A stretch of 64,000 nt of DNA from Pedobacter hartonius (GCF_900107535.1 NZ_FNRA01000004.1:310001-374000); one strand, 5' to 3'. Shown: positions 44,803-53,814, numbered from the stretch's first letter. Program-made: numbers and translations. Notes: generated by a model from the sequence alone, not told the origin.

Positions 44803-44880
44803 AAAAAAACAGGGTATGGTTTCAATGCTGACAGCTGCTGAAGCGCAGCTGAAGGCATCGAAACCATACCCTGTTTTTTT
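44803..44880. terminator. Long bidirectional hairpin (21-bp perfect stem)
   Basis: Arms 44803-44823 and 44860-44880 pair perfectly (core ACAGGGTATGGTTTC), with A7/T7 runs at the base. The 36-nt loop folds again: ATGC with GCAT, CAGCTGC with GCAGCTG. It probably terminates the permease gene, and could also end a minus-strand transcript. Confidence 0.8.
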
Positions 44881-44894
44881 TAAACCAGATAATC

Positions 44895-44999
44895 TTAAGT
44901 CATCCAACCCACCCATAGTATTACCTGTACAACGCATACCAGGGAAACCAACCATACTATAATAACATCAAGCGCGAACCAAGTATGGCTGATGAGCAC
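44895..44999 (-). CDS. Possible 34-residue hydrophobic micro-protein
   Basis: A minus-strand frame from GTG 44999 encodes VLISHTWFALDVIIVWLVSL, then VCVVQVILWVGWMT and a stop. One membrane helix. It is followed directly by the long hairpin at 44803-44880, as a real gene would be. Against it: GTG start, an in-frame TAG two codons upstream, no clear promoter. Unproven. Confidence 0.25.
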   Translation of the reverse strand: MLISHTWFALDVIIVWLVSLVCVVQVILWVGWMT

Positions 45000-45118
45000 G
45001 TACTATTTAAGGGCATGAACGAATTATACCGATTGCATTAAGGCGCCATGCAATGGATTCCTCCCCTCCGCGTGTCTGCACGGGTTTGAGGAGATTCCTG
45101 GGCGTCATACATGGCCAC

Positions 45119-45173
45119 CCTGCTACAGGATAACCTCAAAAAAAAGTTAACTTTTTTCAGCGAAGCCAGGAAT
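45119..45173 (-). terminator. Hairpin with conserved flanks downstream of the aminotransferase gene
   Basis: On the minus strand GGCTTCGCTGAA is followed by the palindrome AAAAAGTTAACTTTTT, a T-run, then GGTTATCC and TAGCAGGG. The same flanks surround a different, longer hairpin at 56589-56697. It lies 38 bp after the aminotransferase stop and most likely terminates it. The neighbouring 45000-45118 has no gene but holds inverted GGATTCCT/AGGAATCC copies (45055 and 45169). Confidence 0.6.
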
Positions 45174-45210
45174 CCTCATCATGCAAGTAAGCAATTCGCT
45201 AAACAGGCAC

Positions 45211-46404
45211 TTAACTCAGTTTAGACAGCGCCTCTTTAATTCTTGATACCGCTTCGATCAGCTGATCTTCAGCAGCAGCATAAGATATACGGATACATTC
45301 TTCGTTACCAAAAGCTCCACCTGTTACAGTAGAAACATGTGCTTCGTTCAGTAAGTAAAGGCAAAGGTCTTCAGCATTGCTGATCACGTTGCCATTTACA
45401 CTTTTTCCGAAGTAATCTTTTACTGTAGGGAAGAAATAGAATGCGCCGTAAGGAAGATTAACCTGGATACCCGGAACCTCTTTCAGTAATGCATAAACGA
45501 TATCCCTGCGTTTTTTGAATTCATCCTTCATTGCAGTAACAGTTTCCAGCCCGTTTTGATAGGCTGCTAAAGCTGCACGCTGTGAGATAGAAGAAGTACC
45601 TGAAGTGATCTGTCCCTGTAATTTATCGCAGGCGTTGGCAATTTCTTTATTTGAAGCCATATAGCCTACTCTCCAGCCTGTCATTGCATAGGCTTTGGAG
45701 AAACCATTGATAATGATCACCCTGTCTTTAATAGCGTCAAAAGCAGCGATGGAAGCATGTTTGTCTACAAAGTTGATGTGCTCATAGATCTCATCAGAGA
45801 TGATATAGATATTTGGATATTTCTCAAAAACCGCTGCAAGGCTGGCCAGTTCTTCATGTGAGTACACCGAACCTGTCGGGTTACATGGCGAAGAAAACAT
45901 GAACAGCTTGGTTTTCGGCGTAATAGCTGCTTCCAGTTGTGCTGCGGTGATCTTAAAATCGTGTTCCACCGTTGCATTGATGAATACAGTTTCACCTTCT
46001 GCCAGTTTGATCATTTCTGAATAGGATACCCAGTATGGAGTAGGTACGATCACTTCTTCTCCCGGGTTTACAAGACACAGGACTACATTTGCCAGTGATT
46101 GTTTGGCACCAGTTGAAACCACGATCTGGTCAAAGGTATAAGTGAGGTCGTTCTCATTTTTTAACTTCTCAACAATAGCCTTACGCAGTTCAGGGTAGCC
46201 GGAAACAGGGGTATAATAAGAATAATTTTCGTCAACAGCCTTCTTTGCTGCCTCCTTTAAGTGTTCAGGAGTAAAAAAGTCCGGCTCTCCAAAACTTAAA
46301 TTAATTACGTCAATTCCTTTAGCGGTGAGTTCTCTCCCCAGCTTTGCCATCTTAATGGTCTGTGATTCTGATAGATTATTGATCCTTTTAGATAAAAATG
46401 TCAT
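45211..46404 (-). CDS. Class I/II pyridoxal-phosphate aminotransferase (aspartate aminotransferase-like)
   Basis: 397 residues from ATG 46404; an earlier ATG at 46425 precedes the likely transcription start. N-terminal SESQTIKMAKLGRELTAKGI, FGEPDF, substrate region NPTGSVYSHEEL, PLP-Lys in GFSKAYAMTGWRVGYM and Arg near the C-terminus (EECIRISYA). It resembles aspartate/prephenate aminotransferases of the Ib subgroup. It transfers amino groups between aspartate (or aromatic) amino acids and 2-oxoglutarate. The exact substrate is not fixed by sequence. Confidence 0.93.
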   Translation of the reverse strand: MTFLSKRINNLSESQTIKMAKLGRELTAKGIDVINLSFGEPDFFTPEHLKEAAKKAVDENYSYYTPVSGYPELRKAIVEKLKNENDLTYTFDQIVVSTGAKQSLANVVLCLVNPGEEVIVPTPYWVSYSEMIKLAEGETVFINATVEHDFKITAAQLEAAITPKTKLFMFSSPCNPTGSVYSHEELASLAAVFEKYPNIYIISDEIYEHINFVDKHASIAAFDAIKDRVIIINGFSKAYAMTGWRVGYMASNKEIANACDKLQGQITSGTSSISQRAALAAYQNGLETVTAMKDEFKKRRDIVYALLKEVPGIQVNLPYGAFYFFPTVKDYFGKSVNGNVISNAEDLCLYLLNEAHVSTVTGGAFGNEECIRISYAAAEDQLIEAVSRIKEALSKLS

Positions 46405-46422
46405 GATTCTCTTATAAGGTAG

Positions 46423-46430
46423 CAAATATA
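46423..46430 (-). promoter_or_regulatory. -7 promoter element of the aminotransferase gene
   Basis: The minus strand reads TATATTTG (TAnnTTTG). Transcription would begin near 46416, just before the ATG at 46404, which rules out the upstream ATG at 46425 as start. Confidence 0.55.
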
Positions 46431-46492
46431 AAAACCTGGAACAACATGTAACTAAAAAAAATACTTTTTAACGTAATATCACCTTGAAACCG

Positions 46493-46500
46493 TATTTTTG
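46493..46500 (+). promoter_or_regulatory. Probable -7 promoter element of the CDF transporter gene
   Basis: TATTTTTG matches TAnnTTTG exactly. It overlaps the first possible start (TTG 46498), so translation must begin downstream, at TTG 46519. Confidence 0.45.
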
Positions 46501-46518
46501 GGGGCTAAATCAATCCCT

Positions 46519-47493
46519 TTGCTGCCCAAAAAGAAAGCGATACTTGTTTCCCTCTGCATTAGCGTAGTCCTGATGCTGGCTAAATTCGGTGCTTATTTTC
46601 TCACACATTCCAATGCAATCTTAACGGACGCGGCAGAAAGTATTGTGAACGTACTGGCCAGCGGCTTTGCCTTTTACAGCATTTACCTGGCTACCCTGCC
46701 AAAGGATGAAAACCATCCTTACGGCCATGGAAAGGTAGAATTCTTCTCGGCCTTTGTGGAAGGGGCCCTCATCTGCATTGCAGGGCTGATCATTATCTTT
46801 AAATCCAGCTACGACCTGGTCTTTCCAAAGCAGATCTTCCAGCTGCTCGAGGGTGCAATCATCATTGGCAGCACCGGACTGGTGAACCTGCTGGTGGGGT
46901 ACTATCTCATCCGTACGGGTAAAAAACACCGTTCACTCACACTGGAGGCCGACGGTAAACACCTGCTTACCGATGCGGTTACCAGTGCCGGCCTGGTAGC
47001 GGGTATTCTCCTGATCAAGATGACCGAAGTATACTGGCTGGACAGCGTGATTTCAATTTTACTCGGTATTTATATCGTATACAGCGGTTATAAGCTCACC
47101 AGGACATCCGTTGGAGGATTAATGGATGAAAGTAATATAGAACTGGTCAAAATGATCGTTGATATCCTGCAGGATAAGCGGCATGATCCCTGGATAGATG
47201 TACATAACCTCAGGGCACAGCAATATGGCTCGGATCTGCATATCGATTGTCACATTACACTGCCTTATTATTACGACCTGAACCAGGTGCACAGCGAGAT
47301 TTCAGCTATTGATAAACTGATCAATGGGAGTGGGGAACACGACACCGAGTTATTTATACATGCAGATCCCTGTTTACCGGAGTGCTGCCATTATTGCAAA
47401 ATACAAAATTGTCCTGTAAGGCAGCATGCTTTCCAGGGCGAGATCAATTGGACGGTGGAAAATGCCACCAAAAATAAAAAACATTTTCAATGA
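46519..47493 (+). CDS. Cation diffusion facilitator (CDF) transporter with Cys-rich tail
   Basis: About 324 residues from TTG 46519 (no ATG near; TTG 46498 lies in the promoter). Six membrane helices in CDF order. Metal-site segments include ILTDAAESIVNVL, HPYGHGKVEFFSAF and HLLTDAVTSAGL. The C-terminal cytoplasmic domain ends with a clustered Cys/His tail, DPCLPECCHYCKIQNCPVRQ. It exports divalent metals (Zn, Fe, Mn) against protons. The next gene overlaps the stop by 4 bp. Confidence 0.9.
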   Translation: MLPKKKAILVSLCISVVLMLAKFGAYFLTHSNAILTDAAESIVNVLASGFAFYSIYLATLPKDENHPYGHGKVEFFSAFVEGALICIAGLIIIFKSSYDLVFPKQIFQLLEGAIIIGSTGLVNLLVGYYLIRTGKKHRSLTLEADGKHLLTDAVTSAGLVAGILLIKMTEVYWLDSVISILLGIYIVYSGYKLTRTSVGGLMDESNIELVKMIVDILQDKRHDPWIDVHNLRAQQYGSDLHIDCHITLPYYYDLNQVHSEISAIDKLINGSGEHDTELFIHADPCLPECCHYCKIQNCPVRQHAFQGEINWTVENATKNKKHFQ

Positions 47494-47939
47494 GTTATTT
47501 CAATGTAAGAGTTTATGGACTGCTGATCAACAGCGCTAACCAATTGCTGGTGAGTGATGAACAATCGGGAGGCAGAAGTTTCAGTAAATTTCCCGGTGGG
47601 GGAGTAGAATATGGTGAAGGCCTGATCGATGCGCTGAAGAGAGAGTTTATGGAAGAGTGTGAGGCGGAGATAGACGTGATCAGTCATTTTTATACGACTG
47701 ACTTCTTTGAAAAGTCTTCTTTCAACGACAGCCAGATCATCAGTATTTACTACCTGGTCAGGGAAGCGGGGCCGCTGAAGCTGAAATACAAGACCAGGGT
47801 GTTTGATTTTGACCCTGATACCGTGCAATCTTTTCGCTGGATAGGTTTAGATGAACTTAGCGAAGACGATGTAACCTTCAGGACCGATAAAACAGCCGTA
47901 TCGCTTTTATTATCGCTTATTGCGGAAGGGGCGGACTAA
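47490..47939 (+). CDS. NUDIX hydrolase
   Basis: 149 residues. The Nudix box is GGGVEYGEGLIDALKREF followed by MEECEAEI: G-x5-E-x7-REx-x-EE is intact, while the Gly after EE is replaced by Glu. It cleaves nucleoside diphosphates linked to another group; the substrate is unknown. The start overlaps the CDF stop (ATGA), indicating coupled translation. The 3' end overlaps the convergent pdeM gene by 4 bp, so no separate terminators fit between them. Confidence 0.92.
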   Translation: MSYFNVRVYGLLINSANQLLVSDEQSGGRSFSKFPGGGVEYGEGLIDALKREFMEECEAEIDVISHFYTTDFFEKSSFNDSQIISIYYLVREAGPLKLKYKTRVFDFDPDTVQSFRWIGLDELSEDDVTFRTDKTAVSLLLSLIAEGAD

Positions 47940-48571
47940 ACGCGCACAACCTTTTCGGGGGTGATCGCATAAAACTGATCACCCTCCTCAGCGCGGATTT
48001 TGCTTAGTCCTGTAAACACGCTGAAGGCAGGCAGAATGGCGCAGGTGCTCCCAAAATAAAAACAAGGCAGTTTGATCTGCTGGCGGGCTTTTCCATAGAT
48101 CGTAATGCCGGGATGGATATGACCGGTAATATTGTAATATTCATCAAAATCACGGGGCTGATCATGTACAAACCTGAAAGGAAAATACAATAGCTCTTTG
48201 CTGTGCACTTCTATAGACAGGCCCGCATAGTCTTCCTCCCGTAACAGATCATGGTTTCCTTTAACGAGGATGATCCTCAAATCGGGGAACTGTGTTCGCC
48301 ATAACCTGAAGGTTTCCACTTCGGTATTCATCTGATGATGGAACATGTCTCCTGTAACCAGCAGGATCTGCGGGGCAAACTTTGAAATCAGCCGGCTTAA
48401 CTTGTCCAGGTCAGTTTCCATGACCGTAGCGGGAACCTGTATGCCTGCCCTTCTGAAGTGTGCACCCTTACCCAGGTGCAGGTCGCTGATGATCAGCATT
48501 TTTTTTGATTCCCAGTAAATTGCCTTATCCTTATCTAATACTAAACTTTCACCTTTACAATTGATGGTCAT
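47936..48571 (-). CDS. pdeM: Ligase-associated DNA damage response endonuclease PdeM
   Basis: 211 residues of the calcineurin-like metallophosphoesterase type. Metal-binding blocks: ISDLHLGKGAHFRRAGI, TGDMFHHQMN, VKGNHD and TGHIHPG. Its place, last in the cassette with helicase, ligase and exonuclease, fits the named ligase-associated family. Starts 17 bp inside the helicase gene, so translation is coupled. Confidence 0.94.
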   Translation of the reverse strand: MTINCKGESLVLDKDKAIYWESKKMLIISDLHLGKGAHFRRAGIQVPATVMETDLDKLSRLISKFAPQILLVTGDMFHHQMNTEVETFRLWRTQFPDLRIILVKGNHDLLREEDYAGLSIEVHSKELLYFPFRFVHDQPRDFDEYYNITGHIHPGITIYGKARQQIKLPCFYFGSTCAILPAFSVFTGLSKIRAEEGDQFYAITPEKVVRV

Positions 48572-51125
48572 TCTTTCTCCTTCGTTGTGCCTGTTCTTCT
48601 TTTTTATCCGCTTCGGCAGTCATCCTTGCTATTCTTTCCCCAAGTTCTTCAGAACTCATATTCTCCCTCAGGCTGTCCACTTTAATAGGGAAACACAGTG
48701 GGGTATAACTTTCAGCCCTGACGATGATTACCTTACTGCCCTGTATCCGGTGTAAAGCGGCGGCCAGACGGGGTTCTTCGATCTGCTGGTAAAACGCTTC
48801 GTCATAAGCCTGCCGCAATAATAAGTTATGTTTGTCATAATCGCTAAAAACATTAAAAAATAATGCCGATGAAGATTGCAGGTGTTTGTTGGCCACATAT
48901 TTTCCGGGGAAGCCCTGGAATACCAGGCCTGAGATACAGGCGATATCCCTGAACTTGCGCCTCGCCATTTCGGTTGAATTGATACTGGCCACGATATCTT
49001 CCCCTAAATTAGCCGGACTGAACAGCAGCTTGATGTTTTCTTCATCCAGCGGAATAGGTTGTTCACTCAGCAGTTCAAAACCATAATCGTTCATGGCGAT
49101 GGAAAAACTGATGGGTTTGGATTTTGATAAACGGTAGGCGATCAGCGCCGCCATAATCTCATGCACCTGCCTGCCCTCAAAGGGATAGGCGAAAAAGTGA
49201 TAGCCATCCCTGGTTTTAATCAGCTCGATCAGGAACTCGTCATCTTTCGGAACATGGGATACCTTTGCCTGGCGTTCAAATAAAGGAAGGATAATGTCCA
49301 ATTCTTCATCCTCGTGTGTTTTATCGAGGGTTTGGTTATATTTCCTTCTCAGGATGGCACCTAAATTGGCAGTGAGCGACATTCTGCCGCCCATCCAGCT
49401 GGGGGTGATCGCTGTCTTTAACCTGCTTTTTCTCACCAGGGCGATCATCTCCTTTACCATGATAAACTCCAGTACCCTGCCCGCCAGTGTAAAGCTGTTT
49501 CCGGGTTTGATCTTTGAAAGAAACGATTCCTCCACCATCCCCACATAACCGCCCGTAAGATACTTTACCTTAATCATGGCATCACTCACAATAGTGCCGA
49601 TATGCAGGCGGTGCCTCATGGCCATCTGCCGGCTCTTCACCTTCCATAATCCGTCTTCTTTTTCCACCTTACTGAATTCGGTATAAGCGGTAAGGCTCTC
49701 TCCGCCGGTGGTGATAAACTGCATCATCCAGTTCCACTCCGACAGTTCGAGTTCCTTAAAGGCAAAGGTGTTTTTTACCTCCTCAAATAACTTTTGGTCA
49801 TCAAAGCCATCACCCACCGCAAGAGTGACCATGTATTGGATCAGCACATCAAATGACATTACCACAGGTTCGCGGCTTTCAATGTTGTGGGTTTTTGCCG
49901 CTTCCTTGATTGCTGCGGCCTCTACCAGCTCCAGCGCATGGGTAGGGAGGAAGTAGATGCGGGAGGTTTCATAAGGCGAATGCCCGCTGCGGCCTGCACG
50001 CTGCAGAAAACGGGCTACACCTTTTGGTGATCCGATTTGTATAACGGTATCGACGGGTTTAAAGTCTACCCCCAGATCCAGGGACGATGTACTGATCACC
50101 GCCTTCAGTACCCCGGTATGGATGGCATCTTCAATCCAGTTACGCAATTCGTAATCTATAGACCCATGGTGAATAGCGATCTGCCCGGCAAGGTTCTCAT
50201 CCAGTTTCAGCAGGTTTTGGTACCAGAGTTCTGCCTGGCCGCGGGTATTGCAGAAGATCAGTGTAGTTTTGCTTTTCTCAATGATAGGCAACAGCTTATG
50301 TGCCAGTTTATGGCCAAGGTGCCCGGCCCAGGGCAGCATATCAATATGGTCCGGCAGGATAGATTTGATCTCAATTTTCTTTTCCAGGTCTGCCACTACG
50401 ATGGTTTTGAGCACATCCTCATAGGGTACCAGTACGTCAAGAGCCTGTTCCATATTTCCGATCGTGGCGGAGATGCCCCAGATCCTGAGCAGGCGTTCGG
50501 GGTGTTTTTCCATCAGCAGCCCCCTGATGCGGGAGATGGCGAGCTCGGCCATCACACCTCTTTTGCTGCCCAGCAGTTCATGCCATTCATCTGCAACGAT
50601 GCATTGCAGGTCGCTAAAGTAATTGGCGGTATCTTTTTGTGCCAGCAGCAGGTGCATGCTTTCGGGAGTAATGATCAATACCTCCGGCATTTGTTTTTTC
50701 TGTTTCAGCTTTTCATTTTGCGGGGTATCACCATTGCGGACACCTACATGCCAGTCCAGCTCGAGGGCGGTACAGACTTCCGTCATGGCCCTTGCCAGGT
50801 CTTTTGCCAAGGAGCGGAGCGGAGTGATCCAGATCAGCTTCAGTCCCGCAGGTTTCCTCGCCTTTTTAACAGGGATGTCTTTTGTGTTGCTCTTCTTATT
50901 GTGTACAATGGTGCCTTTTATCGCTTCCTGGTTGTTCAATTCATCAATCACCACCGCAAGGAACATGGAAAATGTTTTTCCAAAGCCCGTAGGGGCATTG
51001 ACCAGTCCGCTATACCCTTCAGCATAATACTGCCAGGCATCAGTTTGAAATTTAAAAGGTTTCTTTTTACTGCTCTTCAGCCATCTGATCACCTTTTTAT
51101 AACCCGTACTCTTTTCGAGCATCAT
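48555..51125 (-). CDS. Ligase-associated DEXH-box helicase (Lhr type)
   Basis: 856 residues. Superfamily 2: Walker A NAPTGFGKT near residue 43-51, DEWH box in VADEWHELLGSKRG, motif III ISATIGN, and domain 2 with TSSLDLGVDF and QRAGRSGHSP. A long C-terminal Lhr-core (DUF4145-like winged helix and crotonase-like region, about 440-856) follows. A 3'-5' ATP-dependent helicase for repair. Overlaps ligase by 4 bp and PdeM by 17 bp. Confidence 0.95.
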   Translation of the reverse strand: MMLEKSTGYKKVIRWLKSSKKKPFKFQTDAWQYYAEGYSGLVNAPTGFGKTFSMFLAVVIDELNNQEAIKGTIVHNKKSNTKDIPVKKARKPAGLKLIWITPLRSLAKDLARAMTEVCTALELDWHVGVRNGDTPQNEKLKQKKQMPEVLIITPESMHLLLAQKDTANYFSDLQCIVADEWHELLGSKRGVMAELAISRIRGLLMEKHPERLLRIWGISATIGNMEQALDVLVPYEDVLKTIVVADLEKKIEIKSILPDHIDMLPWAGHLGHKLAHKLLPIIEKSKTTLIFCNTRGQAELWYQNLLKLDENLAGQIAIHHGSIDYELRNWIEDAIHTGVLKAVISTSSLDLGVDFKPVDTVIQIGSPKGVARFLQRAGRSGHSPYETSRIYFLPTHALELVEAAAIKEAAKTHNIESREPVVMSFDVLIQYMVTLAVGDGFDDQKLFEEVKNTFAFKELELSEWNWMMQFITTGGESLTAYTEFSKVEKEDGLWKVKSRQMAMRHRLHIGTIVSDAMIKVKYLTGGYVGMVEESFLSKIKPGNSFTLAGRVLEFIMVKEMIALVRKSRLKTAITPSWMGGRMSLTANLGAILRRKYNQTLDKTHEDEELDIILPLFERQAKVSHVPKDDEFLIELIKTRDGYHFFAYPFEGRQVHEIMAALIAYRLSKSKPISFSIAMNDYGFELLSEQPIPLDEENIKLLFSPANLGEDIVASINSTEMARRKFRDIACISGLVFQGFPGKYVANKHLQSSSALFFNVFSDYDKHNLLLRQAYDEAFYQQIEEPRLAAALHRIQGSKVIIVRAESYTPLCFPIKVDSLRENMSSEELGERIARMTAEADKKEEQAQRRRKNDHQL

Positions 51126-52714
51126 AATGTTGAAGCTAAAAGTTGTCTTAAATCGTCAAGCGTATTGATCTCTGCTGCTACTTTATCTTTTCGCCAGCGG
51201 GCGATGCGGGGGAAACGCAGTGCCAGACCGGCTTTATGCCGTTTACTTTCGGCAATGCCTTCAAACGCAATTTCGAACACCAGTTCCGGCTTTACGGTAC
51301 GTACAGGCCCGAATTTCTCAATGGCATTCTTTTTCACGAAGGCGTCTACCTCCTTGATTTCTTTATCTGTCAACCCTGAATACGCTTTTGCTACGGTGAT
51401 CAGGTGTTCCCCGTCACGTACTGCAAAGGTATAATCTGTAAAGTGATTGGCACGCCTTCCGCTTCCTTTCTGGGCATAGATCATTACGGTATCAACGGTA
51501 TAGGGATTGATCTTCCATTTCCACCAGTCGCCGCGTTTCCGTCCGCTATGGTAAGAAGAGCTCAGTTTTTTGAGCATAATGCCTTCACTGTTGTTTTCCC
51601 TGGATCCTTTTCTGATTTCCGCCAGCTGTTCCCAGTCGTTAAATTCAATTACAGGAGAAAGTATGGCCACATCAGTATTGCTGATCTGCGAAATGATCCC
51701 TTCCAGTAACTTTCTTCTTTCCGAGAGCGGCTCCGTACGGATATCTGCACCCCTATATTCCAGCAGATCATAGATAAAGAAGCCTATTGGAGCGTCTTTC
51801 AGTTGCGCTTTATTAATTGTCTTCCTGTTCAGCCGCTGCTGAAGGATACTGAAGGCCTGTACTTGTCCGTCCTTTACCGAAAGGATCTCTCCATCGATCA
51901 CAGTACCATCGGGCAGCTCATCCCTGAGGAAATGCAGTTCCGGGAACTGGTCTGTAACGAGTTCTTCGCCGCGTGACCAGATGAACAGCTCTCCGTTTCT
52001 TTTCACGATCTGTCCGCGGATGCCGTCCCATTTCCATTCAGCCTGCCAATCATTGGCTTCACCCAGGCTTGCCGGCTCAGCTTCGAGGGCATAGGCCAAA
52101 CAAAAAGGATAGGGCCAGGAGTTATCTGTATTCACATGTGCACCGGCAATGAGCTCCTGGTAGGTAATTTCCCCCGGGTTCCATTTACCCATGATGCTGT
52201 GCATGATCTTATTGCTATCGGTATCACTTTGTTTGGAAATGGCATTGACCAGCATTTTATTGGATACCCCGATCCTGAAATTGCCGGAGATCAGCTTATT
52301 GAAAATAAAGCGTTCCTGGGTATCCAGGCTGTCCCAGGCATGCAGGATAAACATTTTTTTTGCCTCGTCATCTTTACCGTTCAGTGCGGCGAGGTCATTG
52401 ATCCACTCATGCAGTTTCCTGTCGGTAGTATGTGCCGCTGGCGGGAGCACCAGTGCAATAGTTTCGCTTAAGTCGCCCACGCTGTGGTAACTTTCTGCAA
52501 AGAGCCAGGCCGGAATATCACTCAGTTCCGTTGCCCATTGCCTGATTAACGCTGTAGGAACGGGTCTTCTGGGTTTTTTGCCGGTGAACATCGCGATCAC
52601 AAAGGGTTTGTCCCGCTCGTCGGCCGTACTAAAATAGCTGACCAGGGCCGCGATCTTGTCGTTGGTCTTATTGCTCGTTTCCAGCTGCTGTATCAATTGT
52701 GTGAACCTTTTCAA
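51122..52714 (-). CDS. ATP-dependent DNA ligase (ligase-associated cassette)
   Basis: 530 residues. N-terminal DNA-binding domain (1-200), adenylation domain with Lys228 in EWKWDGIRG (KxDG), the motif TVIDGEILSV, and an OB-fold with ARWRKDKVAAEINTLDDL at the end. It seals nicks by ATP-dependent adenylation, distinct from the NAD-dependent LigA expected elsewhere. It starts 1 bp after the exonuclease stop and overlaps the helicase, in one operon. Confidence 0.96.
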   Translation of the reverse strand: MKRFTQLIQQLETSNKTNDKIAALVSYFSTADERDKPFVIAMFTGKKPRRPVPTALIRQWATELSDIPAWLFAESYHSVGDLSETIALVLPPAAHTTDRKLHEWINDLAALNGKDDEAKKMFILHAWDSLDTQERFIFNKLISGNFRIGVSNKMLVNAISKQSDTDSNKIMHSIMGKWNPGEITYQELIAGAHVNTDNSWPYPFCLAYALEAEPASLGEANDWQAEWKWDGIRGQIVKRNGELFIWSRGEELVTDQFPELHFLRDELPDGTVIDGEILSVKDGQVQAFSILQQRLNRKTINKAQLKDAPIGFFIYDLLEYRGADIRTEPLSERRKLLEGIISQISNTDVAILSPVIEFNDWEQLAEIRKGSRENNSEGIMLKKLSSSYHSGRKRGDWWKWKINPYTVDTVMIYAQKGSGRRANHFTDYTFAVRDGEHLITVAKAYSGLTDKEIKEVDAFVKKNAIEKFGPVRTVKPELVFEIAFEGIAESKRHKAGLALRFPRIARWRKDKVAAEINTLDDLRQLLASTL

Positions 52715-52715
52715 A

Positions 52716-53729
52716 TCAAGCTTCTTTTAAAATTTCCTCTTCTTCATCCTCTTCATTTCCGTAACGGGTAACTACCTCTGCCGAGGGAATGCCGATTTCA
52801 TTCAGGTATTTGGAGAATGTGGAGACAAAACCATGGGTGACAAACACTTTTTCCGCTTCGGTGGCTTTAATTGCTGACAGCAGGCCAGGCCAGTCGGCAT
52901 GATCACTCAGTGCAAACCCTGCATCAGCGGCCCGCCACCTGCGGCCGGCCCTTACCTGCATCCATCCGGAACAAACGCCCGTTGCAGCATGGTGCAGGCT
53001 TTTCATCCACTTTCCGTCTGCCAGGGCAGGGGGCACAATCACAATGCCTTTCTGAAGCTCATCTTTTTTCGTGTCAGGGCTAATCCTGATCGTTTCAGGA
53101 AGGTCTACACCCGCACGGATAAACCCCTCATTCAGATTGGCGATGGAGTTGTGTACGTATATAGGGATGTCGCCCGCCAGGTTTTTGATCAGCCGTTGTG
53201 CTTTGCCCAGGCTGTAGGCAATCAGTACACTGGTTTTCATCTGGTCCTGGTTATCTGCTACCCAGTTCCTGATCTGTCCGAAAACGGTTTCCTGCGGCAG
53301 CCATTTATAAATAGGCAGGCCGAAAGTACTCTCAGATACAAAAGAATGGCATTTAACAGGCTCAAAAGCAGCGCTGATGCCATCATACTCCACCTTGTAG
53401 TCTCCCGATACCACACAGATTTCACCTTTATATTCCAGTCTGATCTGGGATGAGCCAATGACATGTCCTGCGGGGAAAAGGCTGACTTTAACCCCATTGA
53501 TACTGATTTCCTTGTTATAGGGCAGGGTCTGAACGGGCAGATCTGCTCCAAGACGCTGCAGTAATACAGGTTTGGTCAGCTCATGACACAGGTATCCTTT
53601 ATTGCCCCATTTTACATGGTCGGCATGGCCGTGAGTGGTAACGGCTAGCTCTACCGGTTTCCAGGGGTCGATATAAAAACCGCCCTGTTCACAATAGATT
53701 CCTTTGTTGGTGAATGTGATTAATGCCAT
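52716..53729 (-). CDS. Ligase-associated DNA damage response exonuclease (MBL/beta-CASP)
   Basis: 337 residues from ATG 53729. Metallo-beta-lactamase motif HGHADH near residue 36-41 (TTHGHADHVKWG), PAGHVIGSSQIRLEY, VSGDYK, and the late His in ALSDHADWPGLL. It acts as a nuclease in the repair cassette (SNM1/Artemis-like family). First gene of the four-gene minus-strand operon; its promoter must lie in the 5' part of the divergent GH15 gene, since the two starts are only about 86 bp apart. Confidence 0.93.
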   Translation of the reverse strand: MALITFTNKGIYCEQGGFYIDPWKPVELAVTTHGHADHVKWGNKGYLCHELTKPVLLQRLGADLPVQTLPYNKEISINGVKVSLFPAGHVIGSSQIRLEYKGEICVVSGDYKVEYDGISAAFEPVKCHSFVSESTFGLPIYKWLPQETVFGQIRNWVADNQDQMKTSVLIAYSLGKAQRLIKNLAGDIPIYVHNSIANLNEGFIRAGVDLPETIRISPDTKKDELQKGIVIVPPALADGKWMKSLHHAATGVCSGWMQVRAGRRWRAADAGFALSDHADWPGLLSAIKATEAEKVFVTHGFVSTFSKYLNEIGIPSAEVVTRYGNEEDEEEEILKEA

Positions 53730-53814
53730 TGCCGGATACAACAACGTGTTTAGGCAAAAGTTTTACGGTGTAAATCCATACGACCAAAAAGAGGTATATA
53801 AAGCCAGGGATAGA

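Noticed and set aside
44728..44955. 75-residue minus-strand frame over the tandem repeats and hairpin
   Set aside because: It spans the 14-bp repeats and both hairpin arms, so the open frame is a by-product of those repeats.
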